Assembly: GCA_021846485.1 (NCBI GenBank)
Contig: JAJZWW010000014.1
Span: forward strand, 1-18,735
Direction of reading: 5' to 3'
From: Actinomycetes bacterium
Lineage (GTDB): Bacteria > Actinomycetota > Acidimicrobiia > Acidimicrobiales > Palsa-688
Length of the DNA stretch: 18,735 nucleotides
Part shown: positions 1-7,143 of the stretch, one piece after another
How positions within the stretch are numbered: the stretch's first letter is position 1
Layout of the letters: each line of letters opens with the position of its first letter
Notes under the pieces: model-generated
The model's database searches: none
Told to the model about the DNA's origin: nothing
The model's input: only the letters and a program-made list of their open reading frames with translations
Made by a program: the position numbers and the translations under genes

Positions 1-1
1 C

Positions 2-226
2 GTCGCCCCCGCCGGGTCGGCCCTGCCCGTGGCGGTGGCGCTGGCCGAGCGTCCCTCCCGGGAGCCGACCGGCGACGCGGTGCCGGCGAGGGGCGAGCCG
101 AGTGGCTGGATCGTGGCCTCCATGGCGCTCGGCCTCGCCGGCCTGGTGCTGCTCGGGGTCCACCCCCCTGGCGCCCTGGACGTGTTGTTGCGGCGCGCCG
201 CCGCCGAGCTGGGGGTGTCGCGATGA
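2..226 (+). CDS. HyfF/NuoN-like antiporter subunit, C-terminal end only
   Basis: This is the 3' end of a gene that enters from the left edge; the frame is open from base 2 to the TGA at 224-226. About 74 residues are visible: a proline/arginine-rich loop, then one hydrophobic segment (VASMALGLAGLVLLGV) and an amphipathic tail with LDVLLRRAAAEL. A last transmembrane helix followed by a short amphipathic tail is the usual end of HyfF-type antiporter-like subunits. The stop overlaps the start of the large-subunit gene (ATGA). In the second operon of this window the gene just before the large subunit is a complete HyfF-like gene, so position supports the call. The visible piece alone is too short to prove the family. 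The GTG at base 29 is an internal codon rather than the real start. Confidence 0.6.
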   Translation, partial: VAPAGSALPVAVALAERPSREPTGDAVPARGEPSGWIVASMALGLAGLVLLGVHPPGALDVLLRRAAAELGVSR

Positions 227-1728
227 GCGTCGCGGGGATCGCCCTCACCGGGCAGGTCGGCGTCCAACGCCCGGAGCTCACCGCTGCGGTGGTCGAGGCG
301 CTCTCGGGCGGGGGCCGCTTCGCCGGGCTGCTCGGCGCTCCCCGCGGCGACGGCAGCTTCGAGCTGCAGGCGGTGATCGCCACCACGTCGGGCTTCTCCA
401 CGATCGCGACCCGGTTGCCCGCCGGCGAGCTGGCCTACCCGAGCCTGTCGCTCGCGGTCCCCGCGGCGTCGTGGTACGAGCGCGAGCTGCACGACCGCTA
501 CGGCGTCGAGCCCGTCGGCCACCCCCGGCTCGACCCGCTGGTGCTGCCGCTCCCCGACGGCGACGTCCGCCCGGCGCTCCAGCCCGACCCGCTCCGGCCG
601 GCCACCCCCGACCCCGGGGCGCTGGAAGCCCACGCCTCGGGGGAGGGGATGTTCACCATCCCCTACGGACCGGTGCGCTCGGGGGTCTTCGAGGCCGTCG
701 AGTACCTGGTCGAGACCTTCGGAGAGGACATCCCCCGGCTCCGGACCCGGGTGCACCACAAGCACCGGGCGGTGGACGTGCGCTTTCTCGCGCTCGATCC
801 CGACGACGGCGTGCTGCTCGCCGAGCGGGTCGAAGGCACCGCCTCGGTCGCCCACGCGATCGGCTACTGCCGGGCGCTCGAGGAGCTGGGCTCCACGCCG
901 GTGCCGGCCGCGGCCGAGCTGGTCAGGGTGGTGCACGCCGAGCTCGAACGGATCGTCAATCACCTCGAGTCGATGATCCGCCACACCGAGGGCTCCTACC
1001 AGGCGGTCGCCAACGCCCGCCTTGCGCTGCACAAGGAACGCCTCATGCGGCTCCGTGCCGAGCTGTGCGGCAACCGCTTCGGGCGCAACGTGGTGGTCCC
1101 CGGAGGGGTCAGCGGGCCTCTACGGGTCGCCCCCGGCGACGCCAGGCGGGAGCTGGAGCGCATCGGCGACGCGCTGGCGGGCGACACCGCCGCGCTGATG
1201 GCGACCCCGTCGTTCCTCGACCGGCTCCGGGGCGCCGGGGTGCTGCCGCCCGAGGCGGTCGTCGACCACGGTGCTCTCGGCCCCGTCGGGCGGGGATCGG
1301 GCCTGGCCGACGACACCCGCAGCTCGCGGCCCTACGGGGCGTACCCCGACCTCGGCTTCCGGTCGGCCGGGGCCCGGGCCGGGGGGGACGCCCTCGCCCG
1401 CCAAGCGGTCCGCTCGGAGGAGCTCGAGGAGTCCTTCCGCCTCGCCGGGGAGGCCCTGGAGGAGCTCGCCCACGAGCGGCGGCCGCTCTGGCGGGAGGGC
1501 CGCGGCCCGCTGCCCGACGGGGCCGCGCTGGTGGCGGTGGAAGCCCCGCAGGGGGAGCTGCTCTACCTGGTGGAGGTCGCCGGTGGGCGTCTCGACAGGG
1601 TCAAGCCGCGACCCGCCGCGTTCCACAACTTCGCGCTGTTCCCGAGGGCTTTCCGGGGGGACATCTTCACCGACTTCGTGTTCATCGAGGCGAGCTTCGG
1701 CCTGTCGATCGCCGGGGTGGCGGGCTGA
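223..1728 (+). CDS. Hydrogenase-like large subunit (HyfG/NuoCD fusion) without [NiFe] cysteines
   Basis: A 501-residue protein with two domains. Residues about 1-125 match the NuoC/30-kDa domain, including SWYERELHDRYGVEPVGHP at 83-101. Residues about 140-501 match the NuoD/49-kDa or [NiFe] large-subunit domain, with HHKHR (178-182), SVAHAIGYCRALE (208-220) and NRFGRNVVVPGG (284-295). In group 4 hydrogenases the first nickel motif reads RxCGxCS; here it is RVEGTAS (202-208), with Glu and Ala replacing the cysteines. The C-terminal DPCxxC motif is replaced by FGLSIAG (492-498). None of the four metal-ligating cysteines is present, so H2 chemistry is not expected. This matches Ehr (energy-converting hydrogenase-related) complexes, whose reaction is unknown. 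The start overlaps the upstream stop by 4 bases and its stop shares one base with the next start, which implies translational coupling. It would face the cytoplasm as part of the peripheral arm. Confidence 0.9.
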   Translation: MSVAGIALTGQVGVQRPELTAAVVEALSGGGRFAGLLGAPRGDGSFELQAVIATTSGFSTIATRLPAGELAYPSLSLAVPAASWYERELHDRYGVEPVGHPRLDPLVLPLPDGDVRPALQPDPLRPATPDPGALEAHASGEGMFTIPYGPVRSGVFEAVEYLVETFGEDIPRLRTRVHHKHRAVDVRFLALDPDDGVLLAERVEGTASVAHAIGYCRALEELGSTPVPAAAELVRVVHAELERIVNHLESMIRHTEGSYQAVANARLALHKERLMRLRAELCGNRFGRNVVVPGGVSGPLRVAPGDARRELERIGDALAGDTAALMATPSFLDRLRGAGVLPPEAVVDHGALGPVGRGSGLADDTRSSRPYGAYPDLGFRSAGARAGGDALARQAVRSEELEESFRLAGEALEELAHERRPLWREGRGPLPDGAALVAVEAPQGELLYLVEVAGGRLDRVKPRPAAFHNFALFPRAFRGDIFTDFVFIEASFGLSIAGVAG

Positions 1729-2510
1729 TGCCGTGGGTGACCCGGGGGCTCCGGGAGGGCGTCGTCACCACCCGCTACCCCCGGCGTCCCGACGGCTACG
1801 GCGAGGGCTTCCGGGCGGCGGTCGCCGTCGTCGGCCAGCCGCCGTCCGGCGGGAGCGCCGGGCTGGCCGAGCTGTGCCCCACCGGGGCGATCGCCGCGGG
1901 GGCGAAGGTCAGTGTCGACCGTGGCCGGTGCATCCTCTGCGGACGCTGCGTGGCGGCCCGGCCGGAGATCTTCGCGTTCGAGGCGTCGATCGAGACCTCC
2001 CGGCTGCACCGCAACCTGCTGGTCACCCCTCCCGAGGAGGGGGCCGGAGAGCTCGAGCGCCGGGTACGTGACGCCTTGGCCGAGCGGGTCCGTCATTTCG
2101 GGCGATCCTTCCACGTCCGCCACGTCGACGCCGGCTCCGACGGCTCGGAGGAGTGGGAGATCGCCGCGCTGACCGGCCCGATCTACGACCTGCACCGCCT
2201 GGGGATCTTCTTCACCGCTTCGCCCCGTCACGCCGACGTCCTGGTCGTCACCGGGGCGGGGACCGCCGGCATGACCGAGCCGCTGCGCCGCACCTACGAG
2301 GCGATGCCCGACCCGAAGGTGGTGGTCGCCGTCGGGACCGACGCGGTGAGCGGCGGCCTGGTGCACCCCACCTACCTCACCGGGGGCGGGGTGGGCGATC
2401 TGGTGCCGGTCGACGTGTGGGTCCCCGGGTCGCCGCCGAGCCCGTTCAGCATCCTCCACGGCCTGTTGCTGGCGATGGGGAAGTTCGGGGAAAGGGGTGC
2501 CCGGCGATGA
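1728..2510 (+). CDS. Fused ferredoxin-NuoB/HyfI-like small subunit with only one Fe-S site
   Basis: A 260-residue protein starting at the ATG that overlaps the upstream stop (TGATG). Residues about 45-85 form a reduced ferredoxin domain: CPTGAI from C50 and CILCGRC at C68/C71/C74. The usual following Cys-Pro is RP (78-79), and the first cluster's other cysteines are absent, so one [4Fe-4S] cluster could be bound by C50, C68, C71 and C74. Residues about 125-252 are a NuoB/HyfI domain: EWEIAALTGPIYDLHRLG, FFTASPRHADVLVVTG, AVGTDAVSGG and VPVDVWVPGSPPSPF. In NuoB/HyfI the proximal cluster is held by a Cys pair and by Cys in the GxCA and PGCPP motifs. Here these read GSDGSEE, GTDA and PGSPP, so all four are lost. 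The protein has exactly four cysteines in total. In E. coli the two parts are separate proteins (HyfH, HyfI); here they are fused and simplified. Confidence 0.88.
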   Translation: MPWVTRGLREGVVTTRYPRRPDGYGEGFRAAVAVVGQPPSGGSAGLAELCPTGAIAAGAKVSVDRGRCILCGRCVAARPEIFAFEASIETSRLHRNLLVTPPEEGAGELERRVRDALAERVRHFGRSFHVRHVDAGSDGSEEWEIAALTGPIYDLHRLGIFFTASPRHADVLVVTGAGTAGMTEPLRRTYEAMPDPKVVVAVGTDAVSGGLVHPTYLTGGGVGDLVPVDVWVPGSPPSPFSILHGLLLAMGKFGERGARR

Positions 2511-4528
2511 CCGTTGCCCTGCTCGTGTCCGCTCTCGCCATCTGGGGAGCGGGAGCGGCCCTCGACGTGGTGCTCGGTCCAAGAGCTCCGGCTGCCCGCG
2601 TGGTCCCCTACGCTGCCGGCCTGGTCGGCGGGGCCCTGGTCCTCGCGCTCGGGATCGGGGCGGTGACCGGCCGGAGCAGGGTGCTCGACCTCGGCTCCAG
2701 CCTCGGAGTCGGGGAGTCCAGCCTGAGGCTCGACCCGCTTGCCGGCCTCTTCCTCACCCTGGTCGGCGGCCTGGCGTGCGCGATCTCCGCGTGCCTGGTG
2801 AGCTGGTGCCGCCCGCCGGGGCGGATCACGAGCCGGGGGAGCGGCGCCGGCTACCTGATGCTGCTGGCGTCGGTCGTGGTGGTGCTGCTCGCCAACGACG
2901 CCTTCAGCTTCCTGTTCGGCTGGGAGGGCCTGACCGGGTCGTTCTACGTGGTATCGGCGGTCGCCCGCCGGGACGGCAGCGAGGTGCGGGCCAGCTGGAT
3001 CACCCTCGGCCTGGGCAAGATCAGCGGGGCGGCGCTGCTGATCGGGTTCCTGATCCTCGCCGGCGTTGCCCACTCCTTCGAGCTCGGGGCGTGGAGCGCG
3101 GTGCCCGGCGTCCCGCTCGCCGCCGCGTGGTGGCTGCTGGTCGCCGGCTTCGGGGCCAAGGTGGGCCTCCTGCCGTTCCAGGTGTGGCTGCCCCTCGGCT
3201 ACCCGGCCGCTCAGGGGCCGATCCGCGCCGCGATGGCTGGCCTGGCGGCCAACGTCGGCTTCTACGGGCTGTGGCGCTTCCTCGGCGTGCTCGGTCGCCC
3301 ACCCCTGGCGCTGGTCGTCGCCGTCCTCGTCGTCGGGGGGATCACCGCCCTGGTCGGCATCGTCTTCGCCGCCACCCAGTCCCGCCTCCCGCGGGTGGTC
3401 GCCTACTCGAGCATCGAGAACGCCGGGGTCATCCTCGTCGGCTACGGCGTGGCGCTCGCCGGCGCGGCCACCGGTCGGCAGGACATGGTCGCGGTCGGCC
3501 TGCTCGCCGCCAGCCTCCAGGTGCTGGCCCACGCAGTGGCCAAGTCGGCTCTCTTCGCCGGGTCGGCCTTCTTCGAGGCGGGCGAGGGCACCGACGAGCT
3601 CGACGAGCTCTCCGGGGTCGGCTACCGCTACCGGTGGAGCTCCGCCTGCTTCTCGCTCGGCAGCCTCACCCTCGCCGGCCTGCCCCCCACTCTCGGGTTC
3701 GTCTCGGAGTGGTACATCCTCGAGTCGCTCATGCAGGAGTACCGGCTCCACGACCTGGCACTGCGTCTCGCGATGGCGACGGCCGGGGCGCTGGTGGCGC
3801 TCACCGCCGGGGTGGCTGCGCTGTGCTTCATCCGCCTGATCGGTCTGACCGTGCTGCGTCGCCCGGCCGACCCCGCCCGACCCGACCCGGGGGAGGCGGT
3901 GCTCGGCCGGGCCGGCTTGGCGGTCCTCGGCTCCGCCTGCCTCGGGCTCGCCGCGGTGGCCCCCCTGGTGGTGGCCTACCTGGCGCAGGGCCTCCGGCCG
4001 CTGGTGCCCGCCCGGGTCATCGACGCCGCCCGGGTCTCCCCGTGGGTCCTCCAGCCGGTGTACGCCGGCTTCGCCAAGTTCTCGCCGTCGTGGATGTACG
4101 TGACCATGCCGATCGTGTTCGCCGCGGTCGCGGCGATGGCCCTCGTCGCCTCCCGGGGCCGCCTGCTGCGGGTGCGCCGGGTCCCGGCGTGGCGCTCGGC
4201 GAGCGGCGGGGTGGCCGGACCGGACCGCTACAGCTCGTTCGGCTATGCCAACATCCTGCGCCACGTCCTCGGCAACATCCTCGGGGCCCGCCGTGAGGTG
4301 GTGGTGGTCGGCAGCAGCGACACCGAGCGGATCCACGAGCCGAGCGTCGAGGTCCGCACCCGGGTGGTCGAGCCGGTGGAGAGCTTCTTGTACCGCCCGG
4401 TCCGGGCGACGTTCCTCTGGGCCGCCCGCCAGGCCCGACGGCTCCAGTCGGGCCGCCTGGACGCCTACATCGCCTACATGCTCGTAGCGGTGATCGTCGT
4501 GATCGCCGTCGTGGCGGCCCACGCATGA
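2507..4528 (+). CDS. HyfB/NuoL-like proton-antiporter membrane subunit
   Basis: A 673-residue, strongly hydrophobic protein with many membrane helices. Family hallmarks are FLFGWEGLTGSFYVVS with Glu140 (the conserved TM5 glutamate), GFGAKVGLLPFQVWLP with Lys218 (the TM7 lysine), VAYSSIENAGVI (298-309) and HAVAKSALF with Lys346. The C-terminal part has a cytoplasmic segment (FGYANILRHVLGNILG), a charged helix (VEPVESFLYRPVR) and a last transmembrane helix, as in HyfB-type subunits with a lateral helix. The family moves protons or Na+ across the membrane, driven by the redox arm. The start ATG overlaps the small-subunit stop (ATGA), so it is the last clear gene of the first complex operon. The key charged residues are intact, in contrast to the degenerate metal sites of the partner subunits. 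Confidence 0.9.
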   Translation: MTVALLVSALAIWGAGAALDVVLGPRAPAARVVPYAAGLVGGALVLALGIGAVTGRSRVLDLGSSLGVGESSLRLDPLAGLFLTLVGGLACAISACLVSWCRPPGRITSRGSGAGYLMLLASVVVVLLANDAFSFLFGWEGLTGSFYVVSAVARRDGSEVRASWITLGLGKISGAALLIGFLILAGVAHSFELGAWSAVPGVPLAAAWWLLVAGFGAKVGLLPFQVWLPLGYPAAQGPIRAAMAGLAANVGFYGLWRFLGVLGRPPLALVVAVLVVGGITALVGIVFAATQSRLPRVVAYSSIENAGVILVGYGVALAGAATGRQDMVAVGLLAASLQVLAHAVAKSALFAGSAFFEAGEGTDELDELSGVGYRYRWSSACFSLGSLTLAGLPPTLGFVSEWYILESLMQEYRLHDLALRLAMATAGALVALTAGVAALCFIRLIGLTVLRRPADPARPDPGEAVLGRAGLAVLGSACLGLAAVAPLVVAYLAQGLRPLVPARVIDAARVSPWVLQPVYAGFAKFSPSWMYVTMPIVFAAVAAMALVASRGRLLRVRRVPAWRSASGGVAGPDRYSSFGYANILRHVLGNILGARREVVVVGSSDTERIHEPSVEVRTRVVEPVESFLYRPVRATFLWAARQARRLQSGRLDAYIAYMLVAVIVVIAVVAAHA

Positions 4529-4574
4529 ACGTCCCCGCCCGCGCCATCGCGCCCCGTTCTCGAGGAGGACGCCG

Positions 4575-5363
4575 GTGACCCTCGTCGTCGACGCCGCGGT
4601 GGACCTGCCTCCCGATCTACGGGACTCGCCCCGGGTCCGGGTCGCCAGCCAGGACATCTGGTGCGGCGAGCAGCCCTTCGAGGGGGACCGCGACCGCTTC
4701 TGGGTCGCGCTGCGGGCCGGGGAGCGCTTCGCCACGACCGCCCCGACCCTCGGCGCCCTCTGCGCCGCCTACGAGGGGGGCGGCGGGGTGTGCGCGGTGC
4801 ACGTCTCGGGGGAGCTGAGCGCCACGGTGGCGCGCGCCCGGGAGGCCGCGGCGCGCGTCGCCGGCCCGGTGGCGATCGTGGACAGCCGCTCGCTGAGCGT
4901 CGGCGCCGGCCTCGTCGCCCACCTGGCCGACGAGGCGATGAGGGTGGGGGGGTCGTGGTCGGAGCTGACCGGGAAGTTGTCCGGCCTGGCCGACAGGGTC
5001 CACACCTTCGTGCTGGTCAACGACGTGGACACCCTCCGGCGCAGCGAGCGCATCAGCCTGCTGCCGGCGGTGCACCTGCACCGCCACCGGCCGGTGCTGC
5101 TCGCAGTGCGGGGCCGGGCGTTGGTGATCGACCAGCCGAAGGACCGCGCCGCTGGTCTGTCGGCCCTCGCCACCCACGCCCGGCACAGCTCCGCCGACTC
5201 GGTCTCGGGTTGGGCTCTCGGCCACGGCGACGCTGGCGACGTCGCCCGGGTCGCCGCCAGGCTGGCCCGGGAGCTCGGCCGCGAGCCGCTCTACACCTGC
5301 TACGTCGACCCGATAGTGGGCTCACACGTCGGGCCCGGGGCGGTCGTCGTCGGTGTCTTCTGA
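4575..5363 (+). CDS. DegV family fatty-acid-binding protein
   Basis: A 262-residue protein of near-standard DegV length. Visible DegV-type elements are VVDAAVDLP at the N-terminus, FATTAPTLGAL (52-62; the loop equivalent to TSQPSP that contacts the lipid carboxylate), VHVSGELSAT (75-84), IVDSRSLSVGAG (101-112) and the C-terminal GSHVGPGAVVVGVF. DegV proteins (FakB in Firmicutes) bind a fatty acid for phosphorylation by the kinase FakA; no kinase gene is in this window. The GTG start has a strong GAGGAGG ribosome site 7-8 bases upstream. It begins 46 bases after the HyfB-like stop on the same strand, so it may be co-transcribed with the complex. The overlap of its end with the following crcB suggests one transcript continues. 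Residue choice in the binding loops is divergent, so ligand identity is uncertain. Confidence 0.85.
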   Translation: MTLVVDAAVDLPPDLRDSPRVRVASQDIWCGEQPFEGDRDRFWVALRAGERFATTAPTLGALCAAYEGGGGVCAVHVSGELSATVARAREAAARVAGPVAIVDSRSLSVGAGLVAHLADEAMRVGGSWSELTGKLSGLADRVHTFVLVNDVDTLRRSERISLLPAVHLHRHRPVLLAVRGRALVIDQPKDRAAGLSALATHARHSSADSVSGWALGHGDAGDVARVAARLARELGREPLYTCYVDPIVGSHVGPGAVVVGVF

Positions 5364-5874
5364 GCAGGGCGTGAGCGTGGGCTCCGGGTGGGCGGAGACC
5401 GGGGGGCTGCCGGTGGACCCCGATGCCGAAACCCGGCCGGGTCGCCGGCGCCCCCGCCGCGGCGACGTGGCGCTCGTGGTGGCGGTGGGCTGCGGGGGGG
5501 TGGTCGGGGCCCTCGCCCGCCAGCTGGTGGAGGTGGCGGTGCCCGCCCCGGCGGGCCACTTCCCGTGGGCGACCTTCGCGATCAACACCTCCGGCAGCGC
5601 CCTGCTCGGGTTCCTGCTGGTCATGGTCGTCGAGCAGTTCCCCCGGGGGCGCCTGGCCCGGCCGGTGCTCGGAACCGGTGTGCTGGGCGCCTACACCACA
5701 TTCTCGACCTTCTGCGTCGAGGCCGCGCAGCTGCTGCGGGGTGGCTACGTGGCGATGGCTGCGCTGTACCTGGGAGCGAGCCTGCTCGCCGGTCTCGCCG
5801 CCGCGGCCGTCGGCCTCGCCGCGGCCCGGGTCGTGATCCGGGCGGAGCGCTGGCTGGCCGAGGAGCTGTCGTGA
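5353..5874 (+). CDS. crcB: Fluoride channel subunit CrcB/Fluc (first copy)
   Basis: A 173-residue protein with four predicted membrane helices from about residue 38 on. Fluc motifs are GGVVGALARQ (48-57), FAINTSGSALLG with the pore Asn78, and GAYTTFSTFCVE (112-123), which carries the TTFSTF segment that lines the pore and binds central Na+. Fluc channels export fluoride as dimers; in many Gram-positives two different subunits pair, which fits the second copy nearby. The long charged N-terminal extension (about 37 residues, proline/arginine rich) is unusual and the start is uncertain. GTG 5353 overlaps the degV end by 11 bases, while in-frame GTG codons at 5371 and 5377 would give a shorter and more typical protein. 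It overlaps the next gene by 4 bases (GTGA). Confidence 0.9.
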   Translation: MSSEQGVSVGSGWAETGGLPVDPDAETRPGRRRPRRGDVALVVAVGCGGVVGALARQLVEVAVPAPAGHFPWATFAINTSGSALLGFLLVMVVEQFPRGRLARPVLGTGVLGAYTTFSTFCVEAAQLLRGGYVAMAALYLGASLLAGLAAAAVGLAAARVVIRAERWLAEELS

Positions 5875-6260
5875 ACGGCACGGGGGGCACCGGGGACGAC
5901 GTCGGGGAGGGGCACCGCCGCTACCCGAGCCGGCCGGCGCGCAAGGCGACGATCGTCTGCAGCGTCAGGGACCACGCCCACCACCGCTCCTTGGTGGTCG
6001 ACCTGGTCCAGCGGGCCCGCCGGGCGGGGCTCGCCGGGGCGACGGTGTTCGCCGGCCTGGAGGGCTACGGCACCCCGGGCGTCTTGCACGCAGGGCGGCT
6101 GTTGAGCGAGGACAACCCGGTGTCGATCGTCGTCGTCGACGACCCGGGGCGCCTCGACGCGTTCTTGGAGGACAACCGGGAGCGCCTCGCCGGCGTGTTC
6201 GTGACCGTCGAGGACGTGGAGGTGCTGGACCTGTCCCGGCCCACCGGGGGGTGGCGGTGA
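5871..6260 (+). CDS. DUF190 family (PII-like) protein between two crcB genes
   Basis: A 129-residue protein. After about 20 loose residues comes a single DUF190 domain: ATIVCSVRDHAHHRSLVVDL, GLAGATVFAGLEGYG (the most conserved stretch of the family), then VSIVVVDDPGRLDAFL and a terminal VFVTVEDVEVL strand. DUF190 proteins have a compact ferredoxin-like/PII-like fold and no settled biochemical role. They are often encoded beside crcB, which suggests a link to fluoride handling, possibly as a small regulator of the channel. The GTG start overlaps the first crcB stop and its own stop overlaps the second crcB start, so all three are very likely translated together. It would be a soluble cytoplasmic protein with no membrane segment. 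Confidence 0.85.
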   Translation: MNGTGGTGDDVGEGHRRYPSRPARKATIVCSVRDHAHHRSLVVDLVQRARRAGLAGATVFAGLEGYGTPGVLHAGRLLSEDNPVSIVVVDDPGRLDAFLEDNRERLAGVFVTVEDVEVLDLSRPTGGWR

Positions 6261-6634
6261 GCGCGCCGATACTGCTCGCGGTGGCCGTCGGCGGGTTCTT
6301 CGGTGCCCCGACCCGCTTCCTCGTCGACCGCTACGTGACCGGCAGGTTCGCCTCGCAGCTTCCCTGGGGGACCTTCCTCGTCAACGCGAGCGGGTCGCTG
6401 CTGCTCGGCGTGCTGGCCGGCCTGGCGCTCGCGGGCTCCCTGCCGCCCTTGCTCGTCGCCGGGCTCGGCACCGGGTTCTGCGGCGCGTACACCACCTTCT
6501 CCACCTTCAGCTTCGAGACGCTGCGCCTGGCGGAGTCCGGCCGGCTCGCCGAGGCCGGAGCCAACCTCCTCGCGAGCGTCGGCGTCGGCCTGGCCGCGGC
6601 GGCTGCGGGGGTCGCCCTCGGCTCGCTCGCGTAG
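6257..6634 (+). CDS. crcB: Fluoride channel subunit CrcB/Fluc (second copy)
   Basis: A 125-residue, four-helix Fluc protein of standard length. It has GGFFGAPTRFLVDRYV (12-27), FLVNASGSLLLG with pore Asn43, and GAYTTFSTFSFE (76-87). It differs from the first copy across most of its length while keeping the pore motifs, as expected for partners of a heterodimeric fluoride exporter rather than a recent duplicate. The GTG at 6257 is chosen because it overlaps the DUF190 stop by 4 bases (GTGA); another in-frame GTG at 6251 would add two residues. It is the last gene of the plus-strand run that begins with the hydrogenase-like operon. The next gene converges on it with a gap of only about 12 bases. 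Confidence 0.9.
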   Translation: MSAPILLAVAVGGFFGAPTRFLVDRYVTGRFASQLPWGTFLVNASGSLLLGVLAGLALAGSLPPLLVAGLGTGFCGAYTTFSTFSFETLRLAESGRLAEAGANLLASVGVGLAAAAAGVALGSLA

Positions 6635-6640
6635 ATCCCC

Positions 6641-6658
6641 GCCGGCTCACCCGCCGGC
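6641..6658 (+). terminator. Short GC hairpin between convergent genes
   Basis: GCCGGC, a 6-base loop (TCACCC), then GCCGGC forms a 6-bp stem in the gap between the second crcB and the convergent DUF190 gene; an overlapping 12-bp perfect palindrome lies at 6650-6661. There is no T run. It could end transcription for either strand, but in DNA this GC-rich such palindromes arise by chance. Confidence 0.25.
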
Positions 6659-7048
6659 GGGTCTCGGCGCCTGCCCGCCGGCGCTGCCCGGGCGCGGGTC
6701 GTCGAGCCCGCCGCTGGCCAAGGGTCGCTGCAGCCGGCGGCGCAGCTCCACCTGCTGGCGGACGACGAGGGCGTCGGGGGCGACGCGCTCGACCACCGGC
6801 AGGTACGCGTCGATGCGCTCGGCGGCGTCGACGATCTCGACCGCGATCGGCATCGCCTGGGCGGCGTCGACGAAGCGGGAGCTGCGCAGGTAACCGCGCC
6901 GACCGAAGCCCTCCACCCCCCGCCACACGGTCGCGCCGGCCAGCCCGTCGTCGCGGGCCTGCTCCACCAGCCGTCTCCAGGCGCTCTGGCGGCCGAGGTG
7001 GTCGTCCTCGGTCAGGTACACCGTGATCCTGGTGGCGTCCCCCTCCAT
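6647..7048 (-). CDS. DUF190 family (PII-like) protein, second copy
   Basis: A 133-residue protein on the minus strand. The DUF190 domain covers about residues 5-105: RITVYLTEDDHLGRQSAWRR, GLAGATVWRGVEGFG, and MPIAVEIVDAAERIDAYLPVV. A low-complexity Gly/Pro/Arg tail of about 25 residues follows. The ATG start has a GAGGAGG site just upstream (seen as CCTCCTC on the plus strand at about 7053-7059). It is convergent with, and close to, the crcB-DUF190-crcB set but has its own promoter region, so it is a separately expressed relative of the first DUF190 (5871-6260). The two share the GLAGATV core but little else, which argues against recent duplication. A possible -10 (TAGCCT, minus strand, 7086-7091) lies upstream. 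Confidence 0.82.
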   Translation of the reverse strand: MEGDATRITVYLTEDDHLGRQSAWRRLVEQARDDGLAGATVWRGVEGFGRRGYLRSSRFVDAAQAMPIAVEIVDAAERIDAYLPVVERVAPDALVVRQQVELRRRLQRPLASGGLDDPRPGSAGGQAPRPAGG

Positions 7049-7114
7049 CCGGCCTCCTCAGGTCCGGCGTCGAGCCGGCCACGCGAGGCTACCCTCCTCG
7101 CCGGGCCCGGGCGA

Positions 7115-7143
7115 TAGCATCCCGGCGGTGGGAAGGAGTGGAC
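7115..7143 (+). promoter_or_regulatory. -10 element and ribosome site deciding the P450 start
   Basis: TAGCAT (7115-7120) is a reasonable -10 box but has no convincing -35. GGAAGGAG at 7130-7137 abuts the GTG at 7138, too close to serve it, and is 6 bases from the GTG at 7144. This is why 7144 is preferred as the start of the P450 gene. Confidence 0.45.

Noticed and set aside
102..1727. Upstream extension of the small-subunit frame to base 102
   Set aside because: The extension is an Arg/Pro-rich shadow of the large-subunit gene; the real start is the ATG at 1728 overlapping the previous stop.
2372..4735. A 787-codon open frame on the minus strand opposite the HyfB-like gene
   Set aside because: It is the antisense shadow of a GC-rich membrane gene: its translation is Arg/Gly/His/Glu-rich with no domain, while the plus frame has clear antiporter motifs.
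5300..5400. Fluoride riboswitch before crcB
   Set aside because: No match to the crcB-motif core was found, and the gene overlaps degV, leaving no leader for one.
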